From Candidatus Magnetobacterium casense (GTDB lineage Bacteria; Nitrospirota; Thermodesulfovibrionia; Thermodesulfovibrionales; Magnetobacteriaceae), in NCBI RefSeq assembly GCF_000714715.1, contig NZ_JMFO01000008.1, positions 51,891 through 115,890 on the forward strand: DNA of 64,000 nt. Direction: 5' to 3'. The notes beneath the pieces are model-generated. The model had not been told where the DNA came from, did no database searches, and saw only the letters and a list, made by a program, of their open reading frames with translations. Positions 33,606 to 42,595 of this stretch are shown here, one piece after another. The stretch's first letter is position 1. Every line of letters begins with the position of its first letter. The translations under genes were made by a program, and so were the position numbers.

Positions 33606-36221
33606 ATGGTGTGTAAGGATTGGGACGAGTATAAGCCGATCAACGCTCTGAACCTCCAGAAGCTGAAGGAGGTCATCAAGTCGGGCAGGGCGATTGCCTT
33701 TGTCGGGGCGGGGTGTTCAATGCCCCTTGGGTATCCGTCGTGGAAGGGGTTGACCCAAAAGATGCTGGATGAGATCACCAAAACGAAACCGGCTGCAAAG
33801 TCTATGGTGGAGATGCTCAGGCAAGAGAACGACCTTCTTGTCGTTGCGGATGAATGTAAAAGTCTCATGGGGTCGGAATATTATGCCTTTATTGGTCGTC
33901 AGTTTGAACCAAAAGCAAAAGAAAACAAGAAACATACCCCGGAGCATGAGGCTATCATTTCACTGCCATTTCATAACTATATCACAAGCAACTATGATGC
34001 TTGTCTGGACAGTGCTTATTGTTTCATCACAAGAGAATCAGCCGCCTGCTTTACATACAACAACAGACAAAAGCTCGCTGATTACTGTAACTCAAACAAC
34101 GAATCCACAAAAATGATATTCCATATCCACGGAAGATATGATACCCCGCAAGATATCGTATTGACTGAGAATGATTACAAGGATGTCTATCATGAGGGTT
34201 TTATAAGCTCCTTGCGCAGCATTATAATGACCCGACCCGTTGTGTTTATAGGCTCAGGGGTGAATGACCTGGACTTCCTGACTATAATGAGGTTCATTGA
34301 TAGTGTATTCAGGAAGTTTCAGGACAAGCATTATGCAATCATCCCTTGCCCGGACAACGGCTATGCTGAAAATGAAGTTCGCAGGCTGGCAATCAAATAC
34401 AACATCGTCCCCGTTTTTTATGAGAGTCCGGATGGGAACCATTCCAGGAGAGGGGAGATGTTAAATGACATCCTGTGTTATTGCGAAGACGCAGCAGGAA
34501 AAAAGCCGGAGACAGTGGAAATATCTGCAACATCAAAAGAAGATGAGCTGACGAAATACAAGGTCAAGCTCACTGCGGAGCTGAGTAACCTGAGAATCCT
34601 GGATATGAGCCGACCGTTAAACCTGCTGGATATCTATATCAAGATATGCCTGCGTGAGAAGGTGAACAGGATCGTACAGGAGGGCGATGACAGAGTTGAC
34701 AGGTTACACATGGCTGTTGCCGACCCGGATAAACTTGGCATCCCACGCCTAAAGACAGAGTACATCTCAAAGTCGATGTTCATTGAAGAGGCACTGAAGG
34801 GGCATAAGAAGATCGTCATCCTGGGCGACCCTGGGGCGGGTAAGACGACGCTGCTCAAGCACATTACGCTCCAGTTGGCGGACAAGGGCGTGGAGGGAAT
34901 TAAAGGCATGCCGATATTTGTCCCGCTTCGGGACTACATCAGCAAGTTTACACCGGACCTGCTGGAATATCTTGACGCTGATCTTTCAAGGCGTTATGGC
35001 TTCAACAATGCCAGGAGATATCTGGAGGAGGAATTTGAAGCCGGTAACGTGGCGATCTTTTTCGACGGCCTCGATGAGGTCAGCGGGGGTGCTCAAAAAG
35101 AGGCTGGCGACAACTACAATAAAATCGTAGAGGTCATCAACGACATTGCTACAAAGTACAAAGACTGTCACATAGCCGTTACCTGCAGGAGGGCCGGATG
35201 GAGGGGGGGCATAAAGGAATCCTTCAGCATCTTTGAGGTGCTTGACTTTACATCTGCGGATATAACGCGCTTTGTAGAGAAGTGGTTCCACGGTGAGGCT
35301 GAAAAGGCAAGGGAGCTAAATCGCGAATTAGGCAGGAGGACGGGGGGCAGGTCACTCTTTGGAAACCCGTTGCTGCTGTCTTTTGTCTGCATACTATACG
35401 AAAAGTTCAGGACATTTCCAGAGAGGCGGGTCACCCTGTATGAAAAGTGCGTCAATGTGTTGCTCAATGATTGGGATGAAAGCAGAGGGATAGAGCGCAG
35501 AGGTCAATTCGGTCAGGACAAGAAGAGGCTGCTTTTGCAAGATATCGCCTACAGGTTTTTTCTTGAAGGTAAGAGATATTTCAAGAGTGATGAGCTTATA
35601 CATGCCATTGAGGAATGTTTACCGATCTTATATCTGAAGCCGGAAGACGCCACTGCTATTTTAAAGGAGATATCCGCCAATCATGGTCTTTTAAAAGAGC
35701 AGGCCGAGGGTTGGTACGGCTTTATTCATCTGACGGTACAGGAGTATTTTGCTGCTTGTGAGATATATCAAAGGCGTGATTATGCTACGGCCATAGCAAA
35801 CAGTTTCAAGCCCTGGTGGGAGGAAGTGATCCTACTCCTTGCAGGGATAGGAGACAGCACGGAGTTAATAAAGGGGTTATTTACAAAGGCCGATGATATC
35901 TTTAATCACAATCTTATGCTTGCCGGCAGATGCCTTGCAGAGAAACCAACGTTGAGGGGCGATGTTAAGCTCAGAGAGACGGTCTTGAAAAAGCTAAGGA
36001 GTCTTGTAGGCAAGAGTCGGTATTGGTTAAATAAGGAATTGGCTGTTGGTGTTTTGGCTGAAAATGGCGACTTTGTTTTTTTGTTAAATCGGTTACGCGG
36101 TAAAAAAACAGAGTTTTTCTTAAGAGGCAGTATAGCAGAAATTTTGAGCAATTTTGCCGATTCAAGTATTATTGCTGACTTGATGTCTATTTTTTTAGAT
36201 AAAAAACAAATAGTTGGTTAA
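33606..36221 (+). CDS. SIR2-like/NACHT NTPase, defence-type, cut short by a frameshift
   Basis: An 871-residue frame. Residues about 20-290 are a SIR2-like NADase domain (FVGAGCSMPLGYPSW at 33-47, TSNYDACLD, FHIHGRYD near 175). Residues about 390-640 are a NACHT-type P-loop NTPase with Walker A ILGDPGAGKTTLLKH near 405 and Walker B VAIFFDGLDEVSG near 482. A helical linker (HLTVQEYFAACEIY) leads into HEAT-like repeats. The stop at 36219 comes from a missing base: the last repeat is 98 bp, while each of the next six is 99 bp. Restoring one base joins this frame to 36242-37093, giving a protein of about 1162 residues. SIR2-STAND proteins sense phage and deplete NAD; this role is inferred. Confidence 0.88.
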   Translation: MVCKDWDEYKPINALNLQKLKEVIKSGRAIAFVGAGCSMPLGYPSWKGLTQKMLDEITKTKPAAKSMVEMLRQENDLLVVADECKSLMGSEYYAFIGRQFEPKAKENKKHTPEHEAIISLPFHNYITSNYDACLDSAYCFITRESAACFTYNNRQKLADYCNSNNESTKMIFHIHGRYDTPQDIVLTENDYKDVYHEGFISSLRSIIMTRPVVFIGSGVNDLDFLTIMRFIDSVFRKFQDKHYAIIPCPDNGYAENEVRRLAIKYNIVPVFYESPDGNHSRRGEMLNDILCYCEDAAGKKPETVEISATSKEDELTKYKVKLTAELSNLRILDMSRPLNLLDIYIKICLREKVNRIVQEGDDRVDRLHMAVADPDKLGIPRLKTEYISKSMFIEEALKGHKKIVILGDPGAGKTTLLKHITLQLADKGVEGIKGMPIFVPLRDYISKFTPDLLEYLDADLSRRYGFNNARRYLEEEFEAGNVAIFFDGLDEVSGGAQKEAGDNYNKIVEVINDIATKYKDCHIAVTCRRAGWRGGIKESFSIFEVLDFTSADITRFVEKWFHGEAEKARELNRELGRRTGGRSLFGNPLLLSFVCILYEKFRTFPERRVTLYEKCVNVLLNDWDESRGIERRGQFGQDKKRLLLQDIAYRFFLEGKRYFKSDELIHAIEECLPILYLKPEDATAILKEISANHGLLKEQAEGWYGFIHLTVQEYFAACEIYQRRDYATAIANSFKPWWEEVILLLAGIGDSTELIKGLFTKADDIFNHNLMLAGRCLAEKPTLRGDVKLRETVLKKLRSLVGKSRYWLNKELAVGVLAENGDFVFLLNRLRGKKTEFFLRGSIAEILSNFADSSIIADLMSIFLDKKQIVG

Positions 36222-36841
36222 TATCCCGTATAGCATTTGCCTTGGGTAAGATTGCTGATTCAAGCATCGTTGCTGACTTGATGCCTCTTTTACTTGATAA
36301 AAATACAGATAACTATGTAAGAGAGGGTATAGCATTTGCCTTGGGTAAGATTGCTGATTCAAGCATCGTTGCTGACTTGATGCCTCTTTTACTTGATAAA
36401 AATACAGATAACTATGTAAGAGGCAGCATAGCATCTGCCTTGGGTGATATTGCTGATTCAAACATAGTTGCTGTATTGATGCCTCTTTTACTCGATGAAA
36501 ATACAAATTCCCATGTAAGAGACAGCATAGCATCTGCTTTGGGTAAGATTGCTGATTCAAGCATCGTTGCTGACTTGATGCCTCTTTTACTCGATGAAAA
36601 TACAAATTCCCATGTAAGAGACAGCATAGCATCTGCTTTGGGTAAGATTGCTGATTCAAGCATCGTTGCTGACTTGATGCCTCTTTTACTCGATAAAAAT
36701 ACAGATGCATTGTTAAGAGGCAGCGTAGCAAAAACATTGGGCGAGGTTGCTGATTCAAACATTGTCGTTGACTTGATACCCCTTTTATTTTATGAAAAAC
36801 AAGGTAACTATGTAAGAAGCCGTATAGTATCTACCTTGAGC
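36150..36841 (+). repeat. Tandem 98/99-bp HEAT-coding repeats
   Basis: Units start at 36150 (98 bp) and at 36248, 36347, 36446, 36545, 36644 and 36743 (99 bp each). Units 2 to 6 share long identical DNA blocks such as GATTCAAGCATCGTTGCTGA and GACTTGATGCCTCTTTTAC. This level of DNA identity implies recent duplication or gene conversion. A further, more diverged unit begins at 36842. Confidence 0.9.
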
Positions 36842-37093
36842 AAAGTTGCTGATTCAAGCATCGTTGCTCAGTTGATATCAATGGTGGATAATGTAGAGTC
36901 TGTTGCTCAGAGTGATATTATACAATTAGCAGGCAATCTTGGTAACACAAAAAAACACTGCATGGGATTGTTAAAACTCCGCTCAGAAAAGACAGATAAA
37001 AATACCCTCGATATCCTCCACTCTGCCCTCTATAAAGTAAGCCGCCGGGTTGGAGTAACCATCGATCAAGACGGCAACATCATCGATATATGA
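36242..37093 (+). CDS. HEAT-repeat C-terminal part of the SIR2-NACHT protein (frameshifted)
   Basis: A 283-residue frame made almost entirely of HEAT-like repeats of 33 residues (for example GKIADSSIVADLMPLLLDKN), ending in a unique tail VGVTIDQDGNIIDI. It has no ribosome site of its own at its first ATG. The frame upstream of that ATG reads LISRIAF, matching the repeat consensus up to the frameshift. It is therefore the sensor end of the upstream gene, not an independent gene. It could still be expressed separately if translation restarts. Confidence 0.8.
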   Translation: MGKIADSSIVADLMPLLLDKNTDNYVREGIAFALGKIADSSIVADLMPLLLDKNTDNYVRGSIASALGDIADSNIVAVLMPLLLDENTNSHVRDSIASALGKIADSSIVADLMPLLLDENTNSHVRDSIASALGKIADSSIVADLMPLLLDKNTDALLRGSVAKTLGEVADSNIVVDLIPLLFYEKQGNYVRSRIVSTLSKVADSSIVAQLISMVDNVESVAQSDIIQLAGNLGNTKKHCMGLLKLRSEKTDKNTLDILHSALYKVSRRVGVTIDQDGNIIDI

Positions 37094-37125
37094 ACTACCC
37101 TCCAACTTGTCAACCAACCCTTTAT

Positions 37126-37250
37126 GGGGTCAAGGGGACTTCTTTCCGGCCGGGGCGCCTCGCCCCTCCCCTTGCGGGGGGTTCTGAAGGGGGGCGGAGG
37201 GGGTGAGGCACCCCTGCCACAAACCGCCACTTTCTTTCCCTTTCCCTTCT
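37126..37250. repeat. R2 GC-rich palindromic element
   Basis: It starts GGGGTCAAGGGGACTTCTTT and contains GGCCGGGGCGCCTCGCCCC, CTCCCCTTGCGGGGGG and GGTGAGGCACCCC, ending in TTTCTTTCCC. It lies between the ends of two convergent genes, the HEAT frame and the adaptor gene, and could terminate both. Confidence 0.7.
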
Positions 37251-37255
37251 TTGGC

Positions 37256-38527
37256 TTACTTATGCGCAGGGGGTTGGTCTTTTTTGGTTTGTGCGTTGCC
37301 TGTGACTACTATCTTTGTGGCCACGACGTCGCCTTCGGAGAGACCTGAGACGATTTCGGTCATGTCCTCACCCCTTATGCCGACCTTGACGGGGACCTTG
37401 ACGGTGGTTGTCTCGTTGACGACCCTGTAGACGACCTCCGTGCCATCCTCAAACTTTACGGCGCTGTTGGCAACACACAGGACGTTGGCCTTCGCCTCCG
37501 CCATGACCCTTGCGTGTGTGGTCATCTCCGTCCTGAGCATACGGGCATCCTCTGGGGGGATGTTGACTATCGCCTGATAATACACGATGTTGTCCTTGAC
37601 CAGCGGATAGGGGTCGATCCGGTCAATGACGCCCTTGAAAACCCGCTCCGGATAGGTGTCAACGGTGTAGTCCACCTCCAGCCCCACGGTGATCCTGCCA
37701 ACGTCGGTTTCGTCGATGTACAGCCACATCTCAAGCCTGTCCGGGACGATGACCGTCACCAGATTGGCCACCTGCAAGCCGGCCACCACGGTCTCCCCCT
37801 CCTGCGCCGTCACGTCCGATACGACACCGTCAATGGGGGAGACGATGTTCGTGTAGGAGAGCAATATAGCCTCCTTGTCTAACGCAGTCTGTGCTACAAC
37901 CAAATCCGCCTTTGCAACGGCAAGGTCGGCGCTGAACTCTTCCTTTGTGCGCCTGAGCGTCTCTTCGTACTTGTCCAGGTCGGCAATGGCCTGCCTATGC
38001 TCTGCCTGCGCCTTGTCGTAGTTGCTGCGTGAAACGAACTCCCGCCGGGATAGCTCCTCCTGCCTGGCCGCCTCCACACGCGCAAGGTCTGCACGCGCCC
38101 GACGATAGGACAGGTCTGCCTCGGCCTCCTGTATCCTGAGGGGATAGGTGCGCTCGATCCTTGCAACGTTCTCTTGGGCTTTGCGCAGGGATGCCCGCAG
38201 TTGTTCGATGCCCTTGAGGGTCTCACGGTCGTCTATCTTTGCGATCAACTGTCCCTTTTTGACCGGGTTGCCAACGCGTGCATACATGTGCGTAATCGTA
38301 CCGGTGGCCCTGGCGCCTATCTTTATCATGGCCCCCACCTGGGGCTTGATGATGCCGGTTTCCACCACGACACTGGCAATGTCTGCACGCTTCACCGTTG
38401 CTGTGTCAAGGGGCTTGATCTCAGCCTGCCTGTGGGCCTTGTCGTAGAAATACCACCCCACTACCGCAGCAACGATAACCAGCACGGCAATGGCCGCCTT
38501 AACGTACCTGCGCTTCCCTGATGCCAT
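37256..38527 (-). CDS. HlyD/MacA-type periplasmic adaptor (membrane fusion protein)
   Basis: A 423-residue adaptor starting MASGKRRYVK at 38527. An N-terminal membrane anchor (AAIAVLVIVAAVVGWYF) is followed by a biotinyl-lipoyl half (TGTITHMYARVGNPVKKGQL), a long coiled coil (about residues 95-220) and beta-barrel parts (NIVSPIDGVVSDVTAQEGE, then the KANVLCVANSAVKF segment). Such proteins bridge inner-membrane ABC or RND pumps to TolC. No macB, pump or tolC gene lies nearby. Its start overlaps the end of larC by 29 bp on the same strand. A short remnant of the same gene lies at 33484-33540. Confidence 0.87.
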   Translation of the reverse strand: MASGKRRYVKAAIAVLVIVAAVVGWYFYDKAHRQAEIKPLDTATVKRADIASVVVETGIIKPQVGAMIKIGARATGTITHMYARVGNPVKKGQLIAKIDDRETLKGIEQLRASLRKAQENVARIERTYPLRIQEAEADLSYRRARADLARVEAARQEELSRREFVSRSNYDKAQAEHRQAIADLDKYEETLRRTKEEFSADLAVAKADLVVAQTALDKEAILLSYTNIVSPIDGVVSDVTAQEGETVVAGLQVANLVTVIVPDRLEMWLYIDETDVGRITVGLEVDYTVDTYPERVFKGVIDRIDPYPLVKDNIVYYQAIVNIPPEDARMLRTEMTTHARVMAEAKANVLCVANSAVKFEDGTEVVYRVVNETTTVKVPVKVGIRGEDMTEIVSGLSEGDVVATKIVVTGNAQTKKDQPPAHK

Positions 38528-39698
38528 TGATCTGTTGCAAGGCCGCCGCGTATACGTCCCTGACGGCTGCGTTGTGTTTGTGTGCAAGTGCCCGGCAATC
38601 CTCAAATTCCGGCGCTACGTTTGTCACACGGCCATCGTGAAGGGCAATCTTTACCCGCACGTCGCCATAGGGGGTCGCAACCGTTGTCATCTGACGCTCA
38701 AGGGTCTGTCGCTCCACCCCGTAATAGCGCAGGCCGATTGTGGTCGTTTCGGCAAAGACGATTCCAGTCAGCGCCTCTCGTATATCGGCGGGTGTTATAA
38801 TTGTCAGTTTGATGGCCGGTCTGCCCTTTTTCATGATAATGGGCGTAAGAAAGACATCCAACGCTCCAGCCTCAAGCAGTCTTGTCATCAGCGGCTCGTA
38901 CAATTGCGGGGACATGTCGTCTATGTTGGTTTCGATGACGATTATCTTTGGTGTGGCGATTTCCGGTTGCGCAACATCGGGCGCCTCACCCCTGAAGACC
39001 CTCAGTACGTTTGGGGTGTTGGGGAAGTCCCTCTGCCCTGCCCCACAGCCGATGGCCGAAACCGTCATCTGCGGCATGTGGGCAACTGCGCTACACTCAT
39101 GCTTTATGATGGCCGCCCCGGTAGGCGTTGTAAGCTCTGCGTTGATGTTGGTAGCGTAGAGAGGCATCCCCTTGAGCAGCTCTGCCGTGGCCGGTGCGGG
39201 GACTGGCAAGATACCGTGCTGTGTCCTTACGACGCCGCTTCCCACGTTTACCGGGGATACGAACTGTCGCTCGATGCCGAGATAGTCAACGGCCAGGAGG
39301 TATCCCAGGATGTCCACGAGGCAATCGATGGCGCCAAGCTCGTGCAGGTGTGTTTGATCGTAGCAGGTGCCATGCACGCTTGCCTCGGCGGCAAAGAGTC
39401 CCCTGAAAATCCGAAGTCCCCGCTCCTTGATCCCGTCCTTGAGGGTTGAAGCGTTGATGATTCTCTCAACGTCTGACCATTTGTTGGCACTGTGATGGTC
39501 ATCTTCCATGCAAACGTCGAACTTGGTGGCCTTGAGTCCGCCGCGCAAGACGCCCTTGCAACTGATTCGGTCGCGCTCAATTGGCAGGAAGGACAAGTTG
39601 TCTCTGAGGTAGTCAATGGGCACCCCTAAGTCAATCATCGCCCCTACGAGCATGTCACCGCTGACCCCACTGGGGCACTCTATGTACACAATCTTCAT
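38499..39698 (-). CDS. larC: Nickel-pincer cofactor biosynthesis protein LarC (DUF111)
   Basis: A 399-residue LarC-family protein. The N-terminus YIECPSGVSGDMLVGAMIDLG and the motifs HLHELGAIDCLVDILG and TPTGAAIIKH are diagnostic. LarC inserts nickel into the pincer nucleotide cofactor of lactate racemase-type enzymes. In some lactobacilli larC needs a programmed frameshift; here it is one unbroken frame. No larA, larB or larE is in the window. It is followed directly by the overlapping adaptor gene. Confidence 0.92.
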   Translation of the reverse strand: MKIVYIECPSGVSGDMLVGAMIDLGVPIDYLRDNLSFLPIERDRISCKGVLRGGLKATKFDVCMEDDHHSANKWSDVERIINASTLKDGIKERGLRIFRGLFAAEASVHGTCYDQTHLHELGAIDCLVDILGYLLAVDYLGIERQFVSPVNVGSGVVRTQHGILPVPAPATAELLKGMPLYATNINAELTTPTGAAIIKHECSAVAHMPQMTVSAIGCGAGQRDFPNTPNVLRVFRGEAPDVAQPEIATPKIIVIETNIDDMSPQLYEPLMTRLLEAGALDVFLTPIIMKKGRPAIKLTIITPADIREALTGIVFAETTTIGLRYYGVERQTLERQMTTVATPYGDVRVKIALHDGRVTNVAPEFEDCRALAHKHNAAVRDVYAAALQQINGIREAQVR

Positions 39699-39884
39699 AC
39701 CGGATATTTTAACCCCTGTGCGTTAAAAAAAGATAGGAGCAAAAACTGCATAAGTTTGGTTCTTGTACAATTCAACATGACCTTTGACTATTTGCGAATG
39801 TCAAAAAACTCAGCTTTCTTGTGTTCCCCCCTATGCTATAATAATTACGAAGAACTTGACCCAACCTCAAGCCACTGCAAGGAA

Positions 39885-39980
39885 GGGGTCAAGAGGACTT
39901 CTTTTCGGCCGGGGCGCCTCGCCCCTCCCCTTGTGGGAGGGGTCTGAGGGGAGGGCGGAGCCGCTCCCCTTCTTTCTTGG
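39885..39980. repeat. R2 GC-rich palindromic element upstream of uvrA
   Basis: It starts GGGGTCAAGAGGACTTCTTT and contains GGGCGCCTCGCCCCTCCCC, TGTGGGAGGGGTCTGAGGGG and GGAGCCGCTCCCC. It ends 16 bp before the uvrA start, so its hairpins lie in the likely 5' leader of uvrA and could affect its expression. Confidence 0.7.
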
Positions 39981-39996
39981 CCTTTGTCTTTCTTAT

Positions 39997-42492
39997 ATGC
40001 AGGACAACATAGTAATAAAGGGTGCCAGGGAGCACAACCTCAGAGACATAGACCTGAGCATTCCACGGGGGAAGCTGGTGGTCGTGACGGGACCGTCGGG
40101 TTCGGGCAAATCGTCCCTTGCCATCGACACGATCTATGCCGAGGGCCAGAGACGCTACGTCGAAAGCCTGTCGGTGTACGCACGACAGTTCCTGGGGGAG
40201 ATGCAGAAGCCCGACGTGGACTCCATCGAGGGCCTGTCTCCTGCCATCGCCATCGAACAAAAGACCATCTCCAAAAGCCCCCGATCAACCGTGGGCACAC
40301 TCACCGAACTCTACGACTACCTGAGGGTCCTCTACACACGCATAGGCAAGCCCTACTGCCACCAATGCGCCATCCCGCTGATTTCGCAGGACACCGAAAG
40401 CCTCCTGACCGTCATCAGAACGCTTGCCACAGGAACAAAGCTCCAGATACTCTCCCCAATCGCACAGCAACGCAAGGGGACGTTCAAAAAAGAACTCCTC
40501 GCCATCAGAGGCGACGGCTACGTGCGTGCCAGGATCGACGGCGAAATGGTTGACCTCACCGAAGACATCAACCTCAACAAAAATAAACGCCATACCATCG
40601 AAATCGTCATCGACAGGCTCGTCATCAAAAGCGGCGTCGAACGAAAACTCAAAGAAGCAGTCAACGCTGCCATGCGCTTCAGCAGCGTGGTAATAATCAA
40701 CCTCATCGAAGAGGACCGGGACATCCTGCTCAGTAAGACGATGATCTGCCCAAAGTGCGGCAACAGCGTACCCGATCTGACGCCGATGTACTTTTCGTTT
40801 AACAGCAACCTTGGCGCCTGTCCCCGGTGCAAGGGGATCGGATTTGAGAACCTCGGCGAGGACGACAGCGATACACCCGGCATCCTGACCCCATGCCAGG
40901 GCTGCCACGGCCTGCGTCTCAATAAGGAGGCCCTCAGCATCAGGATAAACGACCTCAACATCGGGGAACTTTCGCTGCTGTCAATTGCGGATGCCCATGA
41001 GTTTCTCCGGACGCTACCGTTGAGCGAACGGGACGCCTTCATAGCGTCACGGATACTGAGGGAACTTACGGACAGGCTGTCGTTTCTGGAGCGTGTTGGA
41101 CTGGACTATCTGGCGCTCAACCGTCTGGTTGCAACGCTCTCCGGGGGTGAGGCACAGCGCATGAGGCTTGCCACGCAATTGGGGTCAAATCTGTCCGGTG
41201 TGCTGTACGTCCTGGATGAGCCAAGCATTGGGCTTCATCCAAGCGACTGCTCAAAGCTCCTGGACAGCCTCAGGGAGATCAAGGACGCCGGTAACACGGT
41301 TATCGTCATCGAACACGACGAGGAGACGATTCGGTTTTCGGATGTGATCATAGACATGGGACCGGAGGCTGGGGTACGAGGCGGTCTGGTCGTGGCCATG
41401 GGGACGCCGGAGGAGATCGCCGCAGATGCCAAGTCCCCAACCGGGCGGTTTCTATCCGGTGCTTCTGCCATCGGGGTACCTGAGCGTCGCAGGACTGCCA
41501 AGGGTCACATCGTTATCGCCGGGGCGTCGGAGAACAACCTCAAGGACATCACGGTGTCTCTGCCGCTTGGTGTTTTTGTATGCGTGACGGGTGTCTCCGG
41601 CTCCGGCAAGAGCACGTTGGTCATCGACACCCTCTATCCCGCCCTGATGAACAGCCTCTACGGCAGCGGACTTGCCGTTGGCAGGCACGAGGCCATCTCC
41701 GGCATCGACGCCATCAACAAGTGCATCAGCGTCGATCAGTCCCCCATCGGCAAGACACCACGGTCAAATCCATCAACGTATGCCGGGATGTTTACGTACA
41801 TCAGGGAGCTGTTTGCCAACACCATGCAGGCACGCAGCCGTGGATACACCACATCGCGGTTCAGCTTCAACATCACGGGTGGTCGCTGCGAGGACTGCAA
41901 AGGAGCCGGCATAAAGAAGTACGAAATGCACTTCCTCCCCGATGCCTACGTCCAGTGTGAGGTCTGTGGCGGCAGCAGGTTCAACAGGGAGACCCTTGAG
42001 GTCGTATACAAGGGCAAGACGATTGCCGAGGTCCTTGCCATGTCCGTCAGTGAGGCCAGGGAGTTCTTTCTGCCGATAACGCCGCTGCGTCAGACGCTGT
42101 CTCTGCTGGAAGAGGTGGGGCTTGGCTACATACATCTTGGACAGGCTGCCGGCACACTCTCAGGTGGGGAGGCGCAGAGGCTCAAGTTGACACGGGAGTT
42201 GGCCAAGCGCTCATCGGGTAACACCATCTACCTGCTCGATGAGCCGACCACGGGGCTACACTTTGTTGATATCGACAGGCTGTTGCAGATCATCCACCGA
42301 CTAGTTGACATGGGCAACACCGTGATTGTCATCGAACACAACCTCGATATCATCAAGTCAGCCGACTACATCATCGACCTCGGCCCCGCAGGAGGCAATG
42401 AAGGTGGATACGTCATAGCAGTTGGTACCCCTGAGGAGATCGTAGCCAACAGCACATCGTTGACAGGCAGGTTCCTAAGGGTCAAGCTGTAG
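39997..42492 (+). CDS. uvrA: Excinuclease ABC subunit A
   Basis: An 831-residue UvrA, the damage-sensing ATPase of nucleotide excision repair. The start MQDNIVIKGAREHNL at 39997 is the conserved N-terminus; an earlier ATG at 39784 would read through the R2 element. Walker A motifs are GPSGSGKSSLA and GVSGSGKSTLV, ABC signatures are LSGGEAQR (twice), and zinc modules include CPKCGN/CPRCKG and CEDCKGAG/CEVCGG. The UvrB-binding region (RKGTFKKELLAIRGDGYVRA) is present. The segment between the first zinc module and CQGCHGLRL is about 100 residues shorter than in E. coli UvrA, so the insertion domain is reduced. Confidence 0.95.
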   Translation: MQDNIVIKGAREHNLRDIDLSIPRGKLVVVTGPSGSGKSSLAIDTIYAEGQRRYVESLSVYARQFLGEMQKPDVDSIEGLSPAIAIEQKTISKSPRSTVGTLTELYDYLRVLYTRIGKPYCHQCAIPLISQDTESLLTVIRTLATGTKLQILSPIAQQRKGTFKKELLAIRGDGYVRARIDGEMVDLTEDINLNKNKRHTIEIVIDRLVIKSGVERKLKEAVNAAMRFSSVVIINLIEEDRDILLSKTMICPKCGNSVPDLTPMYFSFNSNLGACPRCKGIGFENLGEDDSDTPGILTPCQGCHGLRLNKEALSIRINDLNIGELSLLSIADAHEFLRTLPLSERDAFIASRILRELTDRLSFLERVGLDYLALNRLVATLSGGEAQRMRLATQLGSNLSGVLYVLDEPSIGLHPSDCSKLLDSLREIKDAGNTVIVIEHDEETIRFSDVIIDMGPEAGVRGGLVVAMGTPEEIAADAKSPTGRFLSGASAIGVPERRRTAKGHIVIAGASENNLKDITVSLPLGVFVCVTGVSGSGKSTLVIDTLYPALMNSLYGSGLAVGRHEAISGIDAINKCISVDQSPIGKTPRSNPSTYAGMFTYIRELFANTMQARSRGYTTSRFSFNITGGRCEDCKGAGIKKYEMHFLPDAYVQCEVCGGSRFNRETLEVVYKGKTIAEVLAMSVSEAREFFLPITPLRQTLSLLEEVGLGYIHLGQAAGTLSGGEAQRLKLTRELAKRSSGNTIYLLDEPTTGLHFVDIDRLLQIIHRLVDMGNTVIVIEHNLDIIKSADYIIDLGPAGGNEGGYVIAVGTPEEIVANSTSLTGRFLRVKL

Positions 42493-42556
42493 GAAAAGAA
42501 AGAACCGTAATCACAGGTCATTTTGCACGGTGGCTATCGGAACAATGGCGGGGGGA

Positions 42557-42587
42557 TTGACATACGTCTCCTCGATAATGTTAGGAT
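42557..42587 (+). promoter_or_regulatory. Putative leaderless promoter of the first DUF29 gene
   Basis: A perfect TTGACA (42557-42562), a 19-bp spacer and TAGGAT (42582-42587) are followed 8 nt later by ATG 42596. No Shine-Dalgarno is visible. Confidence 0.4.
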
Positions 42588-42595
42588 ATCAGTAT

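Noticed and set aside
36195..36225. Programmed -1 frameshift at the A6 run in the SIR2-NACHT gene
   Set aside because: The codons are GAT AAA AAA CAA, so the A-AAA-AAC heptamer is out of phase for a standard slippery site, and the host repeat is exactly one base shorter than its neighbours. A base loss explains this better.
36248..36841. CRISPR-like regular repeats
   Set aside because: The 99-bp units are contiguous, protein coding and have no unique spacers; they are HEAT repeats.
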